From: Nelumbo lutea
Taxonomy: Eukaryota > Streptophyta > Magnoliopsida > Proteales > Nelumbonaceae
DNA length: 64,000 nucleotides
Direction of reading: 5' to 3'
Assembly (NCBI GenBank): GCA_022828595.1
Contig: JAKGHH010000002.1
Coordinates: forward strand, 111,054,855 to 111,118,854
The notes beneath the pieces are model-generated. The model had not been told where the DNA came from and did no database searches. It saw nothing but the letters and a program-made list of their open reading frames with translations. Position 1 is the first letter of the stretch; each line of letters starts with the position of its first letter. The position numbers were made by a program, and so were the translations under genes. Shown one piece after another: positions 37,401-52,400 of this stretch.

Positions 37401-40400
37401 CCAGCTTGACACAATTATTATTGTAATAAAACTGTTCTGGGAGAAGTTCTATTTCAGGTTCAGATCTGAAATCCCTAGGAATCCAACTTCTTTTTGTTGT
37501 TTTCGGTTTGGTATTGTTGTGCTTATTGTCATACACTTGAAGTGTTGCATACCTCTTGATTTTATGTCCACATCAGCCCCCCCCCCTCTAATTCCTCACG
37601 TCTAGTCCCTCGTAGGGCAGGGAAAAATCCATCGACACAGAATGACAAGTCCTAAGACAACTCATAATCCACATGCACCACCTTCCCCAAAACCAAAGTT
37701 TTTCCTCACCTCCCACAATGACCAGTCCTCCAAATCATATGCTTTCTCCAAATCTAACTTGCAAGTTAAACATTTTTTTCTTGTTCTTTTCATTTTCTCC
37801 ACACATTCATTGGCTATCAAAATTTGGTCGGTGATTTGTCTCTTCTTATGAAAAGCCTCTTGGTTAGGTGAAATGACGAAAAACAATCTTTTGCTATCAA
37901 GGTTTTACAATGTGGTTCTGGGGGAGAATATATGGATGTGAATTGCAACAGTTACTTAATTCTCATAGCATTTTATCCAATCATTCTTATGTTGCAACTT
38001 CGCAGCAAAATGGTGTTGCAGAACAAAAGAACTGGCATCTTGGAGATAACTTGGACTCTTTCATGGGACTCTTTGAACCGGCTTCCATTTTCAGTTGAAG
38101 CTGTCTCTACCTTCGTATATCCTACTAACTGCCTTCCTTGTCCTATGATGTGTAATGCCTTTCTATTTCAATGTCACTATCACCATCCTCCCACTTATTC
38201 TAATCTTCATTTCTTCGGTTTTGTCTAATCTATTCATCTTTCACTTCATCAAAATACCAATCTATCTAATCAATCTGCCAATTGCATTTTTTTTTCCGGT
38301 ACAACTTTGATATGATCCTCATCTTTGTCGTATTTGCTTTTCTAGGAATGCTTTTTTTCTTGAAAGTGTTATATTTTGGTGCTATTTTAAAATCTTCAGT
38401 TTCCCCACCACCTATTTAAAAAATACATTCATGTGTTGGAGAAATTCATGTTAACTAAATCATAAACAAATGCATTCATTTGTTGGAGAAATTCCAACAA
38501 CCCATTTAAAAAACAGAAAAAACCATTTGAAACTTTGCCCAAAATAGTTGTTGTCTATAAACCCCTTGCTTTGCTAGGAGTCTATCATTCCATTTGCAGT
38601 CCTACCCCATTTGAAGTCAATTCCCATTTCCTTAGGTAGGCTATTTATTTTCCTTTAGATGTGCCTATGCACCCAAACACTTAGAGAGTTATGCTTTGCC
38701 CATGATATAAGTACTTTTGAGTCCCCTTCAACCTCCACTTATTGGATCCCAACTTGCTTTGCTAGTTGTAGACATTGTAGTAGTTCCATTAGCTCAGATT
38801 TCAGAGAGCCTCCAATGCCAACTGGGCCTGAATGCAATGCTACACCTTGGCTAAAGAGTCTCTAAACACATCTCCATTACCTACTGGGCCTGTGTTACCT
38901 GAAGAACTCACATCAAAATTCAACTATATCTTATTATTAGTGGGAGGTTCCAAATAAAACCCCTCATGTGTTTCTCTAATATCCTAGCCACTTTCATTGG
39001 TATGTGGAAGATAGAGAAAAAGTAAATAGGTAAGATGGCCATTGTGGATTTAATTAGAGTTATCCTTCCACCCAGAGAAATGTAGTTACTTTTCCACATA
39101 GCCAGTTTATCAGAAAACCTTTCCACCTCTGGCTTCCAAAACCCTTCCATTCTTGGGTTCCTACCCAAAGGATCCCAAGATACTCAAAAGGCCTGTTTTT
39201 AATCCCACATTCTAAGATGGGCCATTCAGCGAGTGATGGATATGTGTACATTTTGGTTCTCAGGATACTCAAAAGGCCTGTTTTTAATCCCACATTCTAA
39301 GATGGGCCATTCAGCGAGTGATGAATATGTGTACATTTTGGTTCTCAATGGTGTTACCAACCATAGGTTGAGTTCGGCCCCAGATATGGTTGTATCATCA
39401 GCAACTGTATGTTAGTCCAAAAAGAAACCAGAAGAGGAATAAAAAACCAGCCACTCTTCCAACAGCTCCACCAACTGCAGGCAGCTAAACAACTATAAAT
39501 GCTGATGAATGAAACAATCACAAAGCAATTATATCCTTTCATTCACCATGAATGTAGAAAACATTGCTGCCACCAGAAAACCAGTTGACATGAAACCTAA
39601 CAAATGGATTTTTGGTGCAGTCACATGCTATCAATTACACGCCTACTTGAGTGCATACTAACCCTTTGTAATTGTCCAGAACACCTTTGGCTGTTAGAAC
39701 AATTACTTCCAATCCAAGTGGGAGTTGCATAGCAGGAATTAACATGGACAGGGATGAGATAGAGAGAGTTGCTTCTACTCTAGGTTGCTCAATGTCTCAA
39801 TGGGCTAGTGGATATCTTGGCCTGCCCCTAGAAGGTAATCCGAGGACTAGTACCTTTAGGGACTTAAGAGGTGGATAGATTCTCCAAGTTAGCTACTTGG
39901 AAACAATGTTACTGCTTCATCACATGTTGATTTAGGACAGTGTAGAGTTTGTACAAATTTCAAGTCTGGTCATGTATGAAGTGAAGGAGGTGCTATAGAT
40001 GATCAAGAATGAAGAATATGGATGGAGAAGCAAGTGGACATCTTTCTATCCACCAAGGAATGAACAAGAAATTGTAAAGAAAGGGAAGAACTCTTGCTGT
40101 TATGGTAAATAGCAAAGAGATAGATCACTTGGAAGAAGGATAGGGAGAGAGATGCAGCAAAATGTAAAAACCGGTAGAAATGGCAACTAGGAGTGATAAA
40201 ATCTTGAGGTGAAACAGTAAAATTAAAGCTGGAACAAAGAACACCCCATTTTTCGGGCTGAAATCACCACATTTGTGGATAGAACAAGTCTATAGAGTTT
40301 CAAAACAGTCAAAAGATCCTTTTACAAACATGATATGAGGCTTATAATAGATGCCCTTAAGAAAAGTGATGCCCTAACACACACTTTGACAAAAATAGCC

Positions 40401-43400
40401 CCCGCTTAAGTGACTTGCATGACTCAACTTAAAGATAAAAATACTAGGACAATAACAAGAAACTATAAAGCCCATATAAAGTTACATAACTTAAGAAAAT
40501 AAGAAGCAATGCTGAATAGCTAACTTGGCCTCCCTAGGAACCCACAACTAGCAGGGATACATGTGGGCCCCACATGCTCCTCCTGCCTCGGAGATTCCTG
40601 CAACCAGCATAATTCACTAAAATAAACTTTATTTCATCAAATTAATCCTTCCTAAATTGCAATTATGGTGATCTATTTATAGGCTCAAAATATGAACTCG
40701 GATATCCCTTAAAAGACTCCAATTTAGACTAGGCAACATAACCCAAATCAACTTCAAATGGCTTTGAAACTTAAATAAAGATTCTAACTCCTAAAACAAT
40801 TTTTATCACTCATTCCTAATCCTGCTAAAATTAACTTAATATAAAGACACCAGAAATTAGAAAATTAGTATAATTTTACTGTAAAAACTAATTACAAGAA
40901 TTACTATCAATAAAAGTCTGAATGTTAACATAACTAGTAATTTTGAAATAAGAGTAAATTTCTGGAACTTAAAACCTTATTCTTAAGACACCTACAAATA
41001 GAAAATAAATTAAAAAACTCAAACAATGCAAATATACTATCACCTAAAACTTCTGAAACTGATGTAGGAATTGGAAAATTGGTTCATTACCCTGTGGATT
41101 CTTCCTTGCTTACGCATCTGCATCACATGTAAACCACAACAGTCTGAAAAACGTAATTACTGCCTGAAGCACATTACTTCTCCACAACAGAGGAGTCACT
41201 ATACTACCCAAGAGATTAGATCTTGGTTTTATGAGTCACCAAGGGAAAAATAGAAATATTATATGTCCTTTTAGTCCAGTCAGATGGAGTTAATCTCTAG
41301 GAGTTTAGAATCTGGAACAAAGAAAGAAAAGAATATAAAGAGAAGAAGATTTAATGAGTTCTATTATGGATAACTCTAAAATACCATGTTATTTATCATT
41401 AGCCTCAAGAGATAGAGAGAACAGTGGAGAAAGATAGAGAGAACAATGAACACGATGAGTGAACTAATAACTGTAGCATTGCTCCACACTGTGCCTTTTC
41501 TTTCTGTTTGGTCCTTGATAAGTAACTTATCCTTTTTGTTTTTCCAATTTTGCTACTTATGATGCATCAGAATGGTAACATCACTACTCAAATATTAATT
41601 TCTCAAATATGTGGGTTCAGATTTTACTTTCTTTAGATAATGAAAAATATACTAGTATCATTTTGTCTGTTCTATCCTTTGCAGTTATGGTAGGGTGGAT
41701 GAGCTGGTTTACTTCGCTGGACTTAAGGAGCACTATGAGATTGTGGTTCACCATTACATTAAGGTGCTGTATATACTTATTTACAAATACATTCTTATGT
41801 TTTGATAATATTTGCATGAGAAAATTTTACAAATGAGGATCATGTGAAGAATCTTATCGAAATTGTTGTTCTTTCTGCTTTACATTCATTCTTTAATTTC
41901 AAAACCACCTACTTTTCTAACCTCAAATCAATCTTTTCGTCTATGTTCCCTCTTTCCTCCAACATCCTTCACCTTCATATCACTGTACCATCTTCTTGAT
42001 ACTTAAATAGCCTCATTATGATTTCTATTACTAGTCTGGTTATTCATTTGCCCTAGCATTTCTGTACCAACCTCTTAGAAGACCTCTTCAACCAGACCAC
42101 ATTCAACAACTCTTTGGATTGGCACTCTACTAATTTGAGTATAACTCTTTTAACCAACTTGTGATGTCCGAAATATTTTTATTCTCCACTGCGTTGCCAA
42201 ATACCACTTTTGTTACTTTCTTGACAATTCCATTCATCTTGCCTCTCACTGCAATTTTAGGAGTAGCCCCATATTTAAATGTAACCCCATTTGCTTCTGG
42301 TTGTGATTCACCTTAAGATAATGGATTAACACCATTAAACTTTGACTCCTTAATGTAATCAGAAAATGCAATCCAACAAACAAATATTAGAAGCATGGAA
42401 AAGGACAAAACTGACTATAATTTTCCTGAACTGAAAGAATTACTATAACTAACTACTGACCCAATTAACATGAGATTCAAACAAAAAACACTCTATCTTG
42501 AGGTGGACCTAGATGTAGGGCCTATTAGTCAAACGTTTTACTTTGAACTTGTGACCAACTGTTGACAGTCCAAGAAATCCAGCAACATTAACCTACCTTG
42601 ATGAAAGCCTCCTATATTCTAATTAGCTTGATATTTGGTGGGTCTCTTCTACACTAAGCTTCATTATATCCAAATTTCAGTTCAAAAACCAGCAACATTA
42701 ACCTCCCTTGATTTTTTTTATCCCCGAACTTTACTCCCTGTGGACGGGTGGCCACTGAAAATTTTATTAATATATAACCAAAACCTATATGAGGGGGGGG
42801 GGCATAAAAACCTTACCCCTCTGAAAAGCTATACAAGGCATGAAAGAAGCTTATAAGATAACTACTTCATGCTAAAGAAAATTAACCAACTCTAAGCCTA
42901 GGCAACATAAGTAGATTGTCAAACAACACACATCTTGCTTGTCTAGGCAACTCCTGCTTTGAATAAAACCCCTCCGTAGTCTAATTCAGAATTTTCAACC
43001 TGTTGTTAACCCAGCCACTCAGACCAGTAGCCGAGTAGCATTGTCACAATACTGGTTTGGGTCAACCTTCAAGCCACTATTTTACAAAAACCTGTTGACT
43101 TGGTCCTATTAGACTTAGATTGAATCTGGGTCTGCTTTCTTATCTTTAATATCATTGAAAAGTTAAGAAGTTTAGAAAAAACTAATTACTTTTCAACTTA
43201 TATATTATAAAATTCACTTCTGATCCAACTATATAAATGGATCATCTGAATCCAAAATGATCGGATCCATATCCATCTTTCTCTTTGCCTTCTTTTACAG
43301 GATTTGGTCAAGCATTGATGAAAACCATCTACATCACACCTCATTTCTTTCTTTCTCCAATGGAATTAGTGCTATACCTTCTATCCTGCTTTCCTCATAT

Positions 43401-46400
43401 CCAATCAATAATCTGATGAGGGTCATTATTTGATTCTCTTCAATATGACTATGTCATGAGACTTGCCACTGGATGAGTTGTAGCCTCCTCTTCTCTATCT
43501 TGAGAAAACTCTTTCCCTTCTTCTCAGCACTCTTATTCTTTGTTCCTTATAAAAAAAACCTCTTTATCACCTCCAACTTGAGTTTGTAATAGCAATTTGA
43601 TCTCATCCTCATCTCCTTCCCATCCATGCTTTATTTTTCTGAGAAGAAACAAAAATCACCTTTCTAGAAATCATTTAGTCTTTGACATTGAATCTTCTAC
43701 CACTAGGGGTGCAATCTGGGCAGGCCTGTTTGGGTGTTTCTTAAATTTTGAATGGACCCGACCCAAGGGCCGAAGCCCAATGCAGTGTAAATGCTTCAGA
43801 CTGATTGCACCCCTATCTATCTGCTAAACCCTTTTCATTCTTGTTTGTATGTTTTATCTCCTCCCCCTGCTACTATCTTCTTGTCAATTGGTGATAGAAA
43901 CAAGATAGGAAATTAACAAGGAAATGAACCACAGAAGAAGATATCAAGATTTTCTAATAATCTTGAACCAGTGGTAAATTCATAATTTTGGGTAATTTGG
44001 ATTAGTAATTTTGAGTTTTTTTTTTTCCGAATTTATATTCTAGCTTTTTGACCATCAATCCATTTGATTGGTAGTCTTTTTTCTTGTAGAAAAGCCTAGC
44101 ATAACTTGAGATGCTTACTACGGGTTATCTGGTATTGGGGGAGACTTCTGTGGCTACACTGGTGTGGCGGTCTCTGCATTTACGGATCCTATCGACTCAT
44201 ATTCCATCAAAGTCAAGTCCTTGGTGCTTCTCTTTTAGTGTGGAAGTCACCATAGAATGAGCTGCAGATCTTTAGTTGTTGGCTTTTAGGGTTTAAGTAG
44301 GGAATCTTGAAACTGTTCAACATAACCCAAGAGGTCAAATCCGTTTTAGAATCCGTGAACATGTCTTTCTGTTGCATGCAAGTTGACAGATGATATTGTT
44401 GGTGGTCTTTGTTAGTTTCAGAGTGAGGAGGGATTTACATGTAGTATCAAAACTTTTCTTTTCTTTAACCTTGTTTTATAATAAGTATATTTTTATGGTA
44501 TTGTTCAATGTTTTAAAAGGCGTGGGAGGCGTATGCCTGGAGGCGCGCCCCTTCCTTTCAACTAATGTTATGCATCTTTATTCTTCTTGATATAAAATAT
44601 TTGTATTAAATAAAGAAAAAGTGAGATCCCCCCTTCCTCTTCATCCTCCTCCCCTTCCTCCTCCTAGCTCCCTCCTCTTAAGGAGGCTTACACCTCTTGT
44701 GTTCTGATCTTCTAGGTAGTGGAACGCCTCGCGTCATGCCTCTGCACTTTAAAACATTGGTATTGTTTAGGTAGTGAACTAGTGATAAGGTTCAGACCTT
44801 TTCTCTTTATAGGAGAGGGATGTTCCAACCTCCTATTTCCATTTGTTTTGGCCATAACTCCGTCCAATGCCTATTTTCTTCCAAGTATCCTGACAAGAAA
44901 AAATGAAAAGAAAAAAAAAGAGCTTTTGCATTCACAGTCTAATGGTCATAATTCCATATGACTCTAGGATGTCCATCTGAAGTTGCAGAGTCTATAGGTT
45001 ACCTTGACTCCATGATATTCATCTCAACCCAAGTTGCAGAGTCTATAGATTACCTGGGCATTTAGTATATCCTTTCCAATTCATCATGTCATAAGCATGA
45101 CAACTGGACTTGTGAAATACCTATTTAGTTTATGAACTTATAATTTAGAGAATACCTGAATTCAAGTCTAGAGGCTCTTAACATTGGTTAAAAATTTCCA
45201 ATTGTTTTCCATTGACTACCTTCAGCATGATTATGTTTATGTTGCTATTGATGATTTAATACTTACATTAATTCTTAGCATCGACAGAAGTTATATTTTT
45301 TCTCTTTTATCTTTGAATTTGCACATTTTTTCTTTGATAACAATTCTGTCCTATTTTATATTCACCATACACTGATAATAGGCTAATAGCTCTGTCGAAG
45401 CTTCTCATAAACATTTGACATTTGTCATCTGATTTTTTTTTAACCAGCACAAAACAGAATAGAAAAACTGATAATGTACAACTCCATAGTTACCGGAAAA
45501 ATAAAACACCTCACATATGTTGGATAACAAGAATATGATGACTGTTTTTACTTATTTTTGGATAACATGATTAACTGATTTATATCAGATTTATTGTGAA
45601 CAATACCTATAATGGAAGCAACAATAGTGTCTTAATAATTTATCAAAAAAATGATTGTGTCTAAATACCGTTATGCATAAACTTGGCATATTATTAACAA
45701 GAAGTAAATACTGCAATAAAGACATCATCATCATTATCTAAGCCTTATCCCAACTATATGGATTCAGCTACATGTATACTGTTTTTCCATTCCGTTCTGT
45801 TTAATGTCATATCCATTGTTAAATTATAATCACTTAAACCATTTCTCATGACCTCAACCCATGCCCCTTTTGGTCTACCCCCTAGCCCTTCTAGCCCCTT
45901 CAACCTGCAACAGTTCACTTGTTGTTGGGGTGCTTTTGATGCTCTTCTAAGCATGTTACCAAACCATCTTAGTCTACTTTCTGTCATTTTATCACCTATT
46001 GGAGCTTTTCCTAAGTTCATTTGTAGTTTTTTCCAAATACTGCAGCAGAGACAGTGCAGTTTCAATGGGAAGTAAAGCTTTTGAACTGATTCCTATTTCT
46101 CTCTGGTATTGAATTTAGCAAGGAGAAGCCAAGAAGGCATTGGAAGTTCTACAAAAACCTGCTGTTCCTATAGATCTACAGGTACAGATATACACTAGAT
46201 GAATTTAAGTGTTTATTTCCCTTTTCAGCCTAATTTATGTATTAATTTTTGGTTATCCATTATAATGGTTTCTTGCAAGTTTTCATCTTCTTCGTCATCT
46301 TCCTCATTGAGTATATTCACCTACTTAAAAACCACAATAACTTGTATGATTTTGTAGTACAAGTTTGCTCCAGATCTAATCATGCTTGATGCATATGAAA

Positions 46401-49400
46401 CTGTTGAGTGCTGGATGAACACAAGCAACCTAAATCCAAGGAGATTGATTCCTGCAATGATGCGCTATTCAAGTGAACCTCATGCAAAGTAAGTACCTTT
46501 ACTAGTATTATCTGTAGTATGTTCGAGTCCTGATGTGAAGGTAATTAGGCTGTTTCTGTTTCTTTAGTATGCTTTTGCGGATGCTTATATATTCATTTGT
46601 TGTATCTGGTTAAACTATGGTAGTAGTAAGTGAAAACTTATCATAAATTATTAATAAAACATACAGGGTGACAGTGAGTCAACCCTCACTTTTAAAGAGC
46701 CTATTTATACTTGATAAGTGATGCAAACTTACATACATATAATTGAAGAGGACCAAACAGAAAATAGCAAAAGAATAAAAGAATAACTTTGTTCATGCTA
46801 CAACGTGATGTACCATACTATAGTGCATCTACCCCACTTATTGTATGCTCTCCCTCAGGCTGAGGCTTTGGAGACAATTCCTAGTTTGTCAACAACTCAT
46901 AGTGAGCACACGTCATAGCTTTAGTGAAATATCTGCTATCTAGGACTATTAAGTTATGTAAGGGAGAGAATTAAACTACAAATGAAATGGTAGTCTACTT
47001 CAATGTGTTCAAATGCTCTTATTTAATACTGATTGTTGGCAATTTGGATAGCACTTGTGTTGTCTACATGGAGGGAAGGCAGTGAAGTGGTGCCAGTTTG
47101 TAAATCATATAGGAGACTGCAAAGCCAAATAATCCAACTATCTATTAGACTTACTAACACAAACAGATTTGGAAAATGGGGATAAGACACTCCATTTACT
47201 AGGATCTTGGTTCGAAAATGTTGAGCCAGTGGTGCTTGGGCGAGAAAGGAAGATGAAAAGTTCTTCATTCAGTTTAGAGGAAGTCAAAGGATCGGAGTGA
47301 AGATAAGGGTGTTTTGGGAATAGGTGGCATTTTTTAAGTTGATTTGGGTGGGTCTTTTTGAAGATTTTTGGGAAGTGGAGTTATTAGAGAGGAGATGAGG
47401 GATTGAGGGTTGGACCAAGGGGGTTAAGTCTTTTGGTTCGTGACTTGTGCAAGGTGAAGTTGAGGGGTCAGGAAAGAATGGTTTGAATATGGGAAGGGAG
47501 TTGGTAATTGCAGATTCGAGGGGGGAAAGGTGTTTGAGTGGGTCCCACTTTTCTAAGAAAAAGACAAGGATCATTGATTGTTGGGATAAATTGGGGAGTT
47601 ATAAAAAGAAGGGCTTTTTAGGGTGTCCAAAAAAAGTTCCAAGACTCCAGGTATCTTGAATAAGGGAAGAAGAGCTGGTTTTTGTCTCGATCGAAGTCTT
47701 CAAGTGAAGATTGGATTTGGGTAATAACAAGGTATAAGTTTTGATAGAATTTGAAGCAGGGACTGAAGAACATCAACCTGGTGGAAGATGGCCATGCTGT
47801 GCATTGATTGGGGAAGTGTGCTTTAGGAGACTGCACAGGGGAAGATGATGTGGAGGGCCAGTGTGAAGGATCAAGTTTGGTTGCTTGGCCGGTTCCGATT
47901 GAAGTTGCTTAATGAGTTGATCAGTATTCAGTTGATCTTGTGGGTCATTTTCAGTTTTCCATTTTAGTTCTAGTCCGGATCCTCATGCTACAGTACCAGA
48001 AATTGGAGAAGCTTCTACTAGTAGTCAGGTGCTTGGTTTTCATGTTGAGGAGGACTGTTCAAGTCCTCAGTGTAGTTGTGAAAGTTTTTCAGTTAAGGAA
48101 GTGATGGTAGGAAAAATTGGAGATGGTTTGGGCAGAAAGAGAGATCTGCTTGTTATTGTTGTCTCTGGTGATGGATTGAAAGTTGTGAAGAGAAATAAAA
48201 GTACAAGTAGATCTCTTGTGCATGTCGCGAAGAACTTTTTGCATCTGAAAGTGGGGCTTGTTGGGACTGGACCCATAGCAAGTATAAAAGAGTGTATATG
48301 AGAGAAGGGTGCATTTGAAAACCACAAGTAAGAAGATCTATAGTGGTGCTTGTGCTGATAGCCTGAATGAGCCTTAGGCGATTTCGATTAAAGGGGTGTT
48401 GTATAAATTCGATTCCTTTGGGGAAAAGAAAGAAGGTGGGTGATTGCAATTCCTCGAGAATAGGTGACAAGCCAATTGTTACGGTGGAGGAGGATTCTGG
48501 TGGAAGTATGGGCGTTAAGAGTCTTGCAGATAGGGACAAGGCTTTGGGCTTATTTTTCTTAGTTGGAGAAGCTTTTTCTAGAAGAGCCTTCGAAGAATTC
48601 AAAAGAAGAAATATGGAGGAGAACTGAAAGAAGACCACTTCAAGTGAAGGAGGAGAGAGATGGGTTGAGATGAAGGAGATGACAAAGAAGAGGTGCTCGA
48701 TGGGGAGGAATAATTTTGGTTAAGGTGGAGTTTCTTGGAGTTTTTCTCAGTTCTTTTTTTGTGATAGGAAGTTCGTCTTTTGTTCATGTTGTTTTGCTTG
48801 GGTTGGGGTTCTTGTTGGCGTTGAGCAAATTGTTTATATTGTTGGGTGTTTTCTCTTCTCATGGGTGATTCCTTATCAACTTCCTATTGTATTCTCTTTT
48901 TCTTTTAATGATTGTTTTTTTGCTTTTATTGTCAAAAAAACTTGGACAATGATATCAGTATGGGTATCCCATTTACATTTACATATTTTTTATGGTATAA
49001 TATGCTAAAACACATAATTTTATATTTTTATTAATGCTATAAAGTATCTAGAAATGTCCATGAAGTCTATAGCGTATTGGGTTCCCATTGTGTTCAACAC
49101 CAGTATGCTAGGCATGTTTGGGTATCATATCTCACTATAGACAAACAACATAGTATGTTACTCATCCTTAGTATCTTGGAAATAGTTTGTTGTTTATTAC
49201 ATTTCCAATAAACAAGCTGTTAGTGAAGGGGCATTTCGGTCTTTGTACCTGTTGAGATTGCTGAGTTGTTTTATTATGTTAGTTCGAGTGCCTCTTACTT
49301 AAATAAGGGACTGATGTCTTTTCCTATCACATTAATAATATAATAACAGGTCTGGCTGAAAGTAGGGTTTGATTTTTTCCTAATTTTGAACCAGACCTTT

Positions 49401-52400
49401 TCTCTCTTTCTTCCTCTTTCTTCGTTCTTGCTTGCTTGCTTTACTTGACTGCTAATAGACAAACAGACTTCTAGGGCAGGCCGAACTTCAACGTGGTATC
49501 AGAGCCAAATTAAACAAATCGGACTTGCCTAGAATTCTGTCTTCTGCGCATTCGACCCAGGTTTTTCTTTGATTTCTCAGCCATCGATTGGAGATCGGAA
49601 AAAGGGCTGAAAAGGAGTGATCACCCTCTTCCCTTGGAGGTGTCTATGCCTCCGGTTGTGTCGTGTGTGGTCGGTTGATGTGTTTTCTCAGCCCTCCCCT
49701 AATTAATGTAGGGCTGGTACGTGTGGTGCAGTGGGTGTTTTCTTTCTTCGTGTGGTTGTCCTTCAGGCGATGAGGTAAGGAGTTTCTTTTATGCATAATT
49801 TCTGTTATGAAGCACATAAGAGGTATGGTACAGATTGTACGGAAGGGTTTCAGGTTGTAGTGTGCTAGGGTTTATGCTGGTTTGTGTGTGATTCGAAGGG
49901 CAGTGGTGTTCACATAGTGGTGAAACTTCAGGTAGCTGTAGAGTAGGATCTGTGGTGTTGCAAGTGCAACTTTCAGCACTTATTATTGCTGAAATCAGTG
50001 TGCAGAATTCGGTGAAGTGTCCATGTGCAGTGTGCAGTGTGTAGTGTGCAGAATTTGGTGGTAAAAGAATTCAGCAATGAGAGATAACAGTGATAGTAAA
50101 CCTAATGTGATGATATCTATGGACTACCTGAATGTCCAAATGACCTCCATTAAACTGAATGGGGAGAATTATGTCCCTTGGGCTAAGTCTGTAGAGGTTT
50201 TTCTGAAGGCAAAGTAGAAGGTGAAGCACATAAGAGAGGAGAAACCCTCCACTGCTTCTCATGAATACGAAGACTGGGAACAAGAAGATGCACAGATCAT
50301 CACGTGGTTATGGAATAGTATGGAACCCATAATTAGTGTGAACTTCATGTTTCTTGACACGGCCAAAGAGGTGTGGGGTCATGCTAAGAAATTGTATTCT
50401 GGTCAGGACAATACAACCAGGGTATATTAACTGTATTAGGAATACTTTAATTTGCAACAAGGCAATCGGAGTCTTGAGGAGTACTATGCCAGTATGAGAA
50501 ACATCCGTAATGAGTTGAATGTCTATCACCCTCTCACTCCTAATGTCAAGATTCAACAACAACAGAGGGAGCAGCTTGATGTGACTCGGTTTCTGGTGGG
50601 GCTGAAATCCGAGTATGAACCAGTACGAGCCCAGATACTAGGAGGATCAGCCCTTCCATCCTTAGAGGTGTTTGCTCGACTTCGGAGGACTTCCATTGGA
50701 TCTATAGAAAGCCCTAATGTCTCAGATAGATCAACATTTGCAGTGTTGAGAGGTCGAGGTGTTAGAAGTGGGGCTCGAGGAGCCTAGTCTGGCCGTGGTG
50801 GCACTAGTGGCTCAGTATATGGCTGGAGTGGTAGTGGTGGATCTACACATACCTGTGGTGGTGGCCGTACTGGAGGCAGAGATTCAGGGGGAGCTTGTGG
50901 TAGAGGACGTGGCTCGGGTCCATGGAGATGTACTCATTGTGGTTTGGATGGACATACTATTAATTACTACTATGACTTGCATGGTCCACCCTCGACCTGG
51001 GCCAATCATTCCATGACTAGTGACACCAGTTCCAGTTTTAGACAGGAGAATCGTTCAGCTGATCAGATACCTCCTACCTCTTCAGATGGTCCAGGCAAGG
51101 AGATGGTGAGTGTTCCTTGTGATGAGTATGAAAGGTTTGTTCAATCCATGTCGCAGCAGAACACAACTACTTTTGCACACTCATGTATGGCTTGTTTGGC
51201 ATCCACATCCAACCCCTGGATTATTGACTCTGGAGCCTCCGATCACATGACTGGAACTCCAGGTGTGTTTTCTTCTCTCACTCATTGCTCAACATCACAA
51301 TCTGTTACACTTGCTAATGGCTCCACATCATCTATTTGTGGTGTTGGTAATGTTGACCTGGACCCTGTATCCTTATCCTCAGTTTTGTATGTACTTAAGC
51401 TTCCATTTAATCTTATGTCTGTTAGTAAGCTGACCAAGTCACTTAGTTGCTCCATTACATTTTACCCCTCTATGTGTGTTTTTCAGGATCTCAAGACGGG
51501 GATGAAGATTGGTGGAGGGCATGAAGCCAGTGGACTATATTATCTTGATGGTGGTGGAAAAATGTCAACAACCCTTCAGTCATCTATCTCTCCTCTCCAG
51601 TGGCATTGTAGATTTGGTCATCCTTCGCTGCAAGTGTTAAAGTCTTTGGTCCCTTCGTTGAGTCAACTTTCTGTTCTAGATTGTGAGTCGTGTCAATTTG
51701 GGAAACACCATCGTGTTCCCTTTACTCTAGGGTTGATAATCATGCATTGAGTCCTTTTTCTTTTATTCACTCAGATGTTTGGAGTCCTTATAAAGTGATG
51801 TCATATAATGGGTATAGATATTTTGTTATTTTTGTTGATGATTTTTCAAAGATGACGTGGCTCTATTTAATGAAGGAAAGAAGTGAATTATTTACCATCT
51901 TCCAGAAATTTTATGCTGAGATTCACAATCAGTTTGGCTTTCACATTAAAATTTTCCGTTCTGATAATGGCCGTGAATATTTGTCTTCATCTTTTCAAGA
52001 ATACTTGGACCAACATGGCATTATACACCAAACTTCATGTACTTACACCCCACAACAAAATGGGGTGGCTGAAAGAACCGACATCTTTTAGAAACGGCAT
52101 GCTCACTCATGCACCACATGAATGTTCCCAAACCCTTTTGGAGTGATGCAATGCTCACCTCTTATTTCTTAATTAATCGGATGCCCATGTCTATCCTTGA
52201 TGGTCGTTCTCCATTTAATGTCTTGTTTCCCACCATGTCTCTGTTTCTGCTTTCTCCTCGGGTATTTGGGTGTGTCTGCTTCGTCCATAATTTGGGTCTC
52301 GGGAATGACAAGTTAGATGCGTGATCTCTTAAGTGCATATTCCTTGGCTATTCCTGGACTCAAAAATGGTACAAGTGTTACCATCCCAGTTCTCGTCATT

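Larger units (their letters stand above)
32520..37410 (+). repeat. Gypsy-1-type LTR, split by MITE-G2
   Basis: Reversed relative to 27184-27595: CTATTGTAGGGGCTTATGTT near 32637 and GAGGAGTCAATTCATTTGGT at 32806 on the left, then CCCTCTATTG and GGCCAGCTTGACA at 37371-37411 on the right. No pol flanks it, so it is probably a solo LTR. The left limit is vague. Confidence 0.65.

Noticed and set aside
38590..39875. Head-to-head LINE pieces as a twin-priming 5' inversion
   Set aside because: Both pieces cover the same residues before GNPR but in different subfamily versions (YLGLPLE versus FEYLGI), so they come from two elements.
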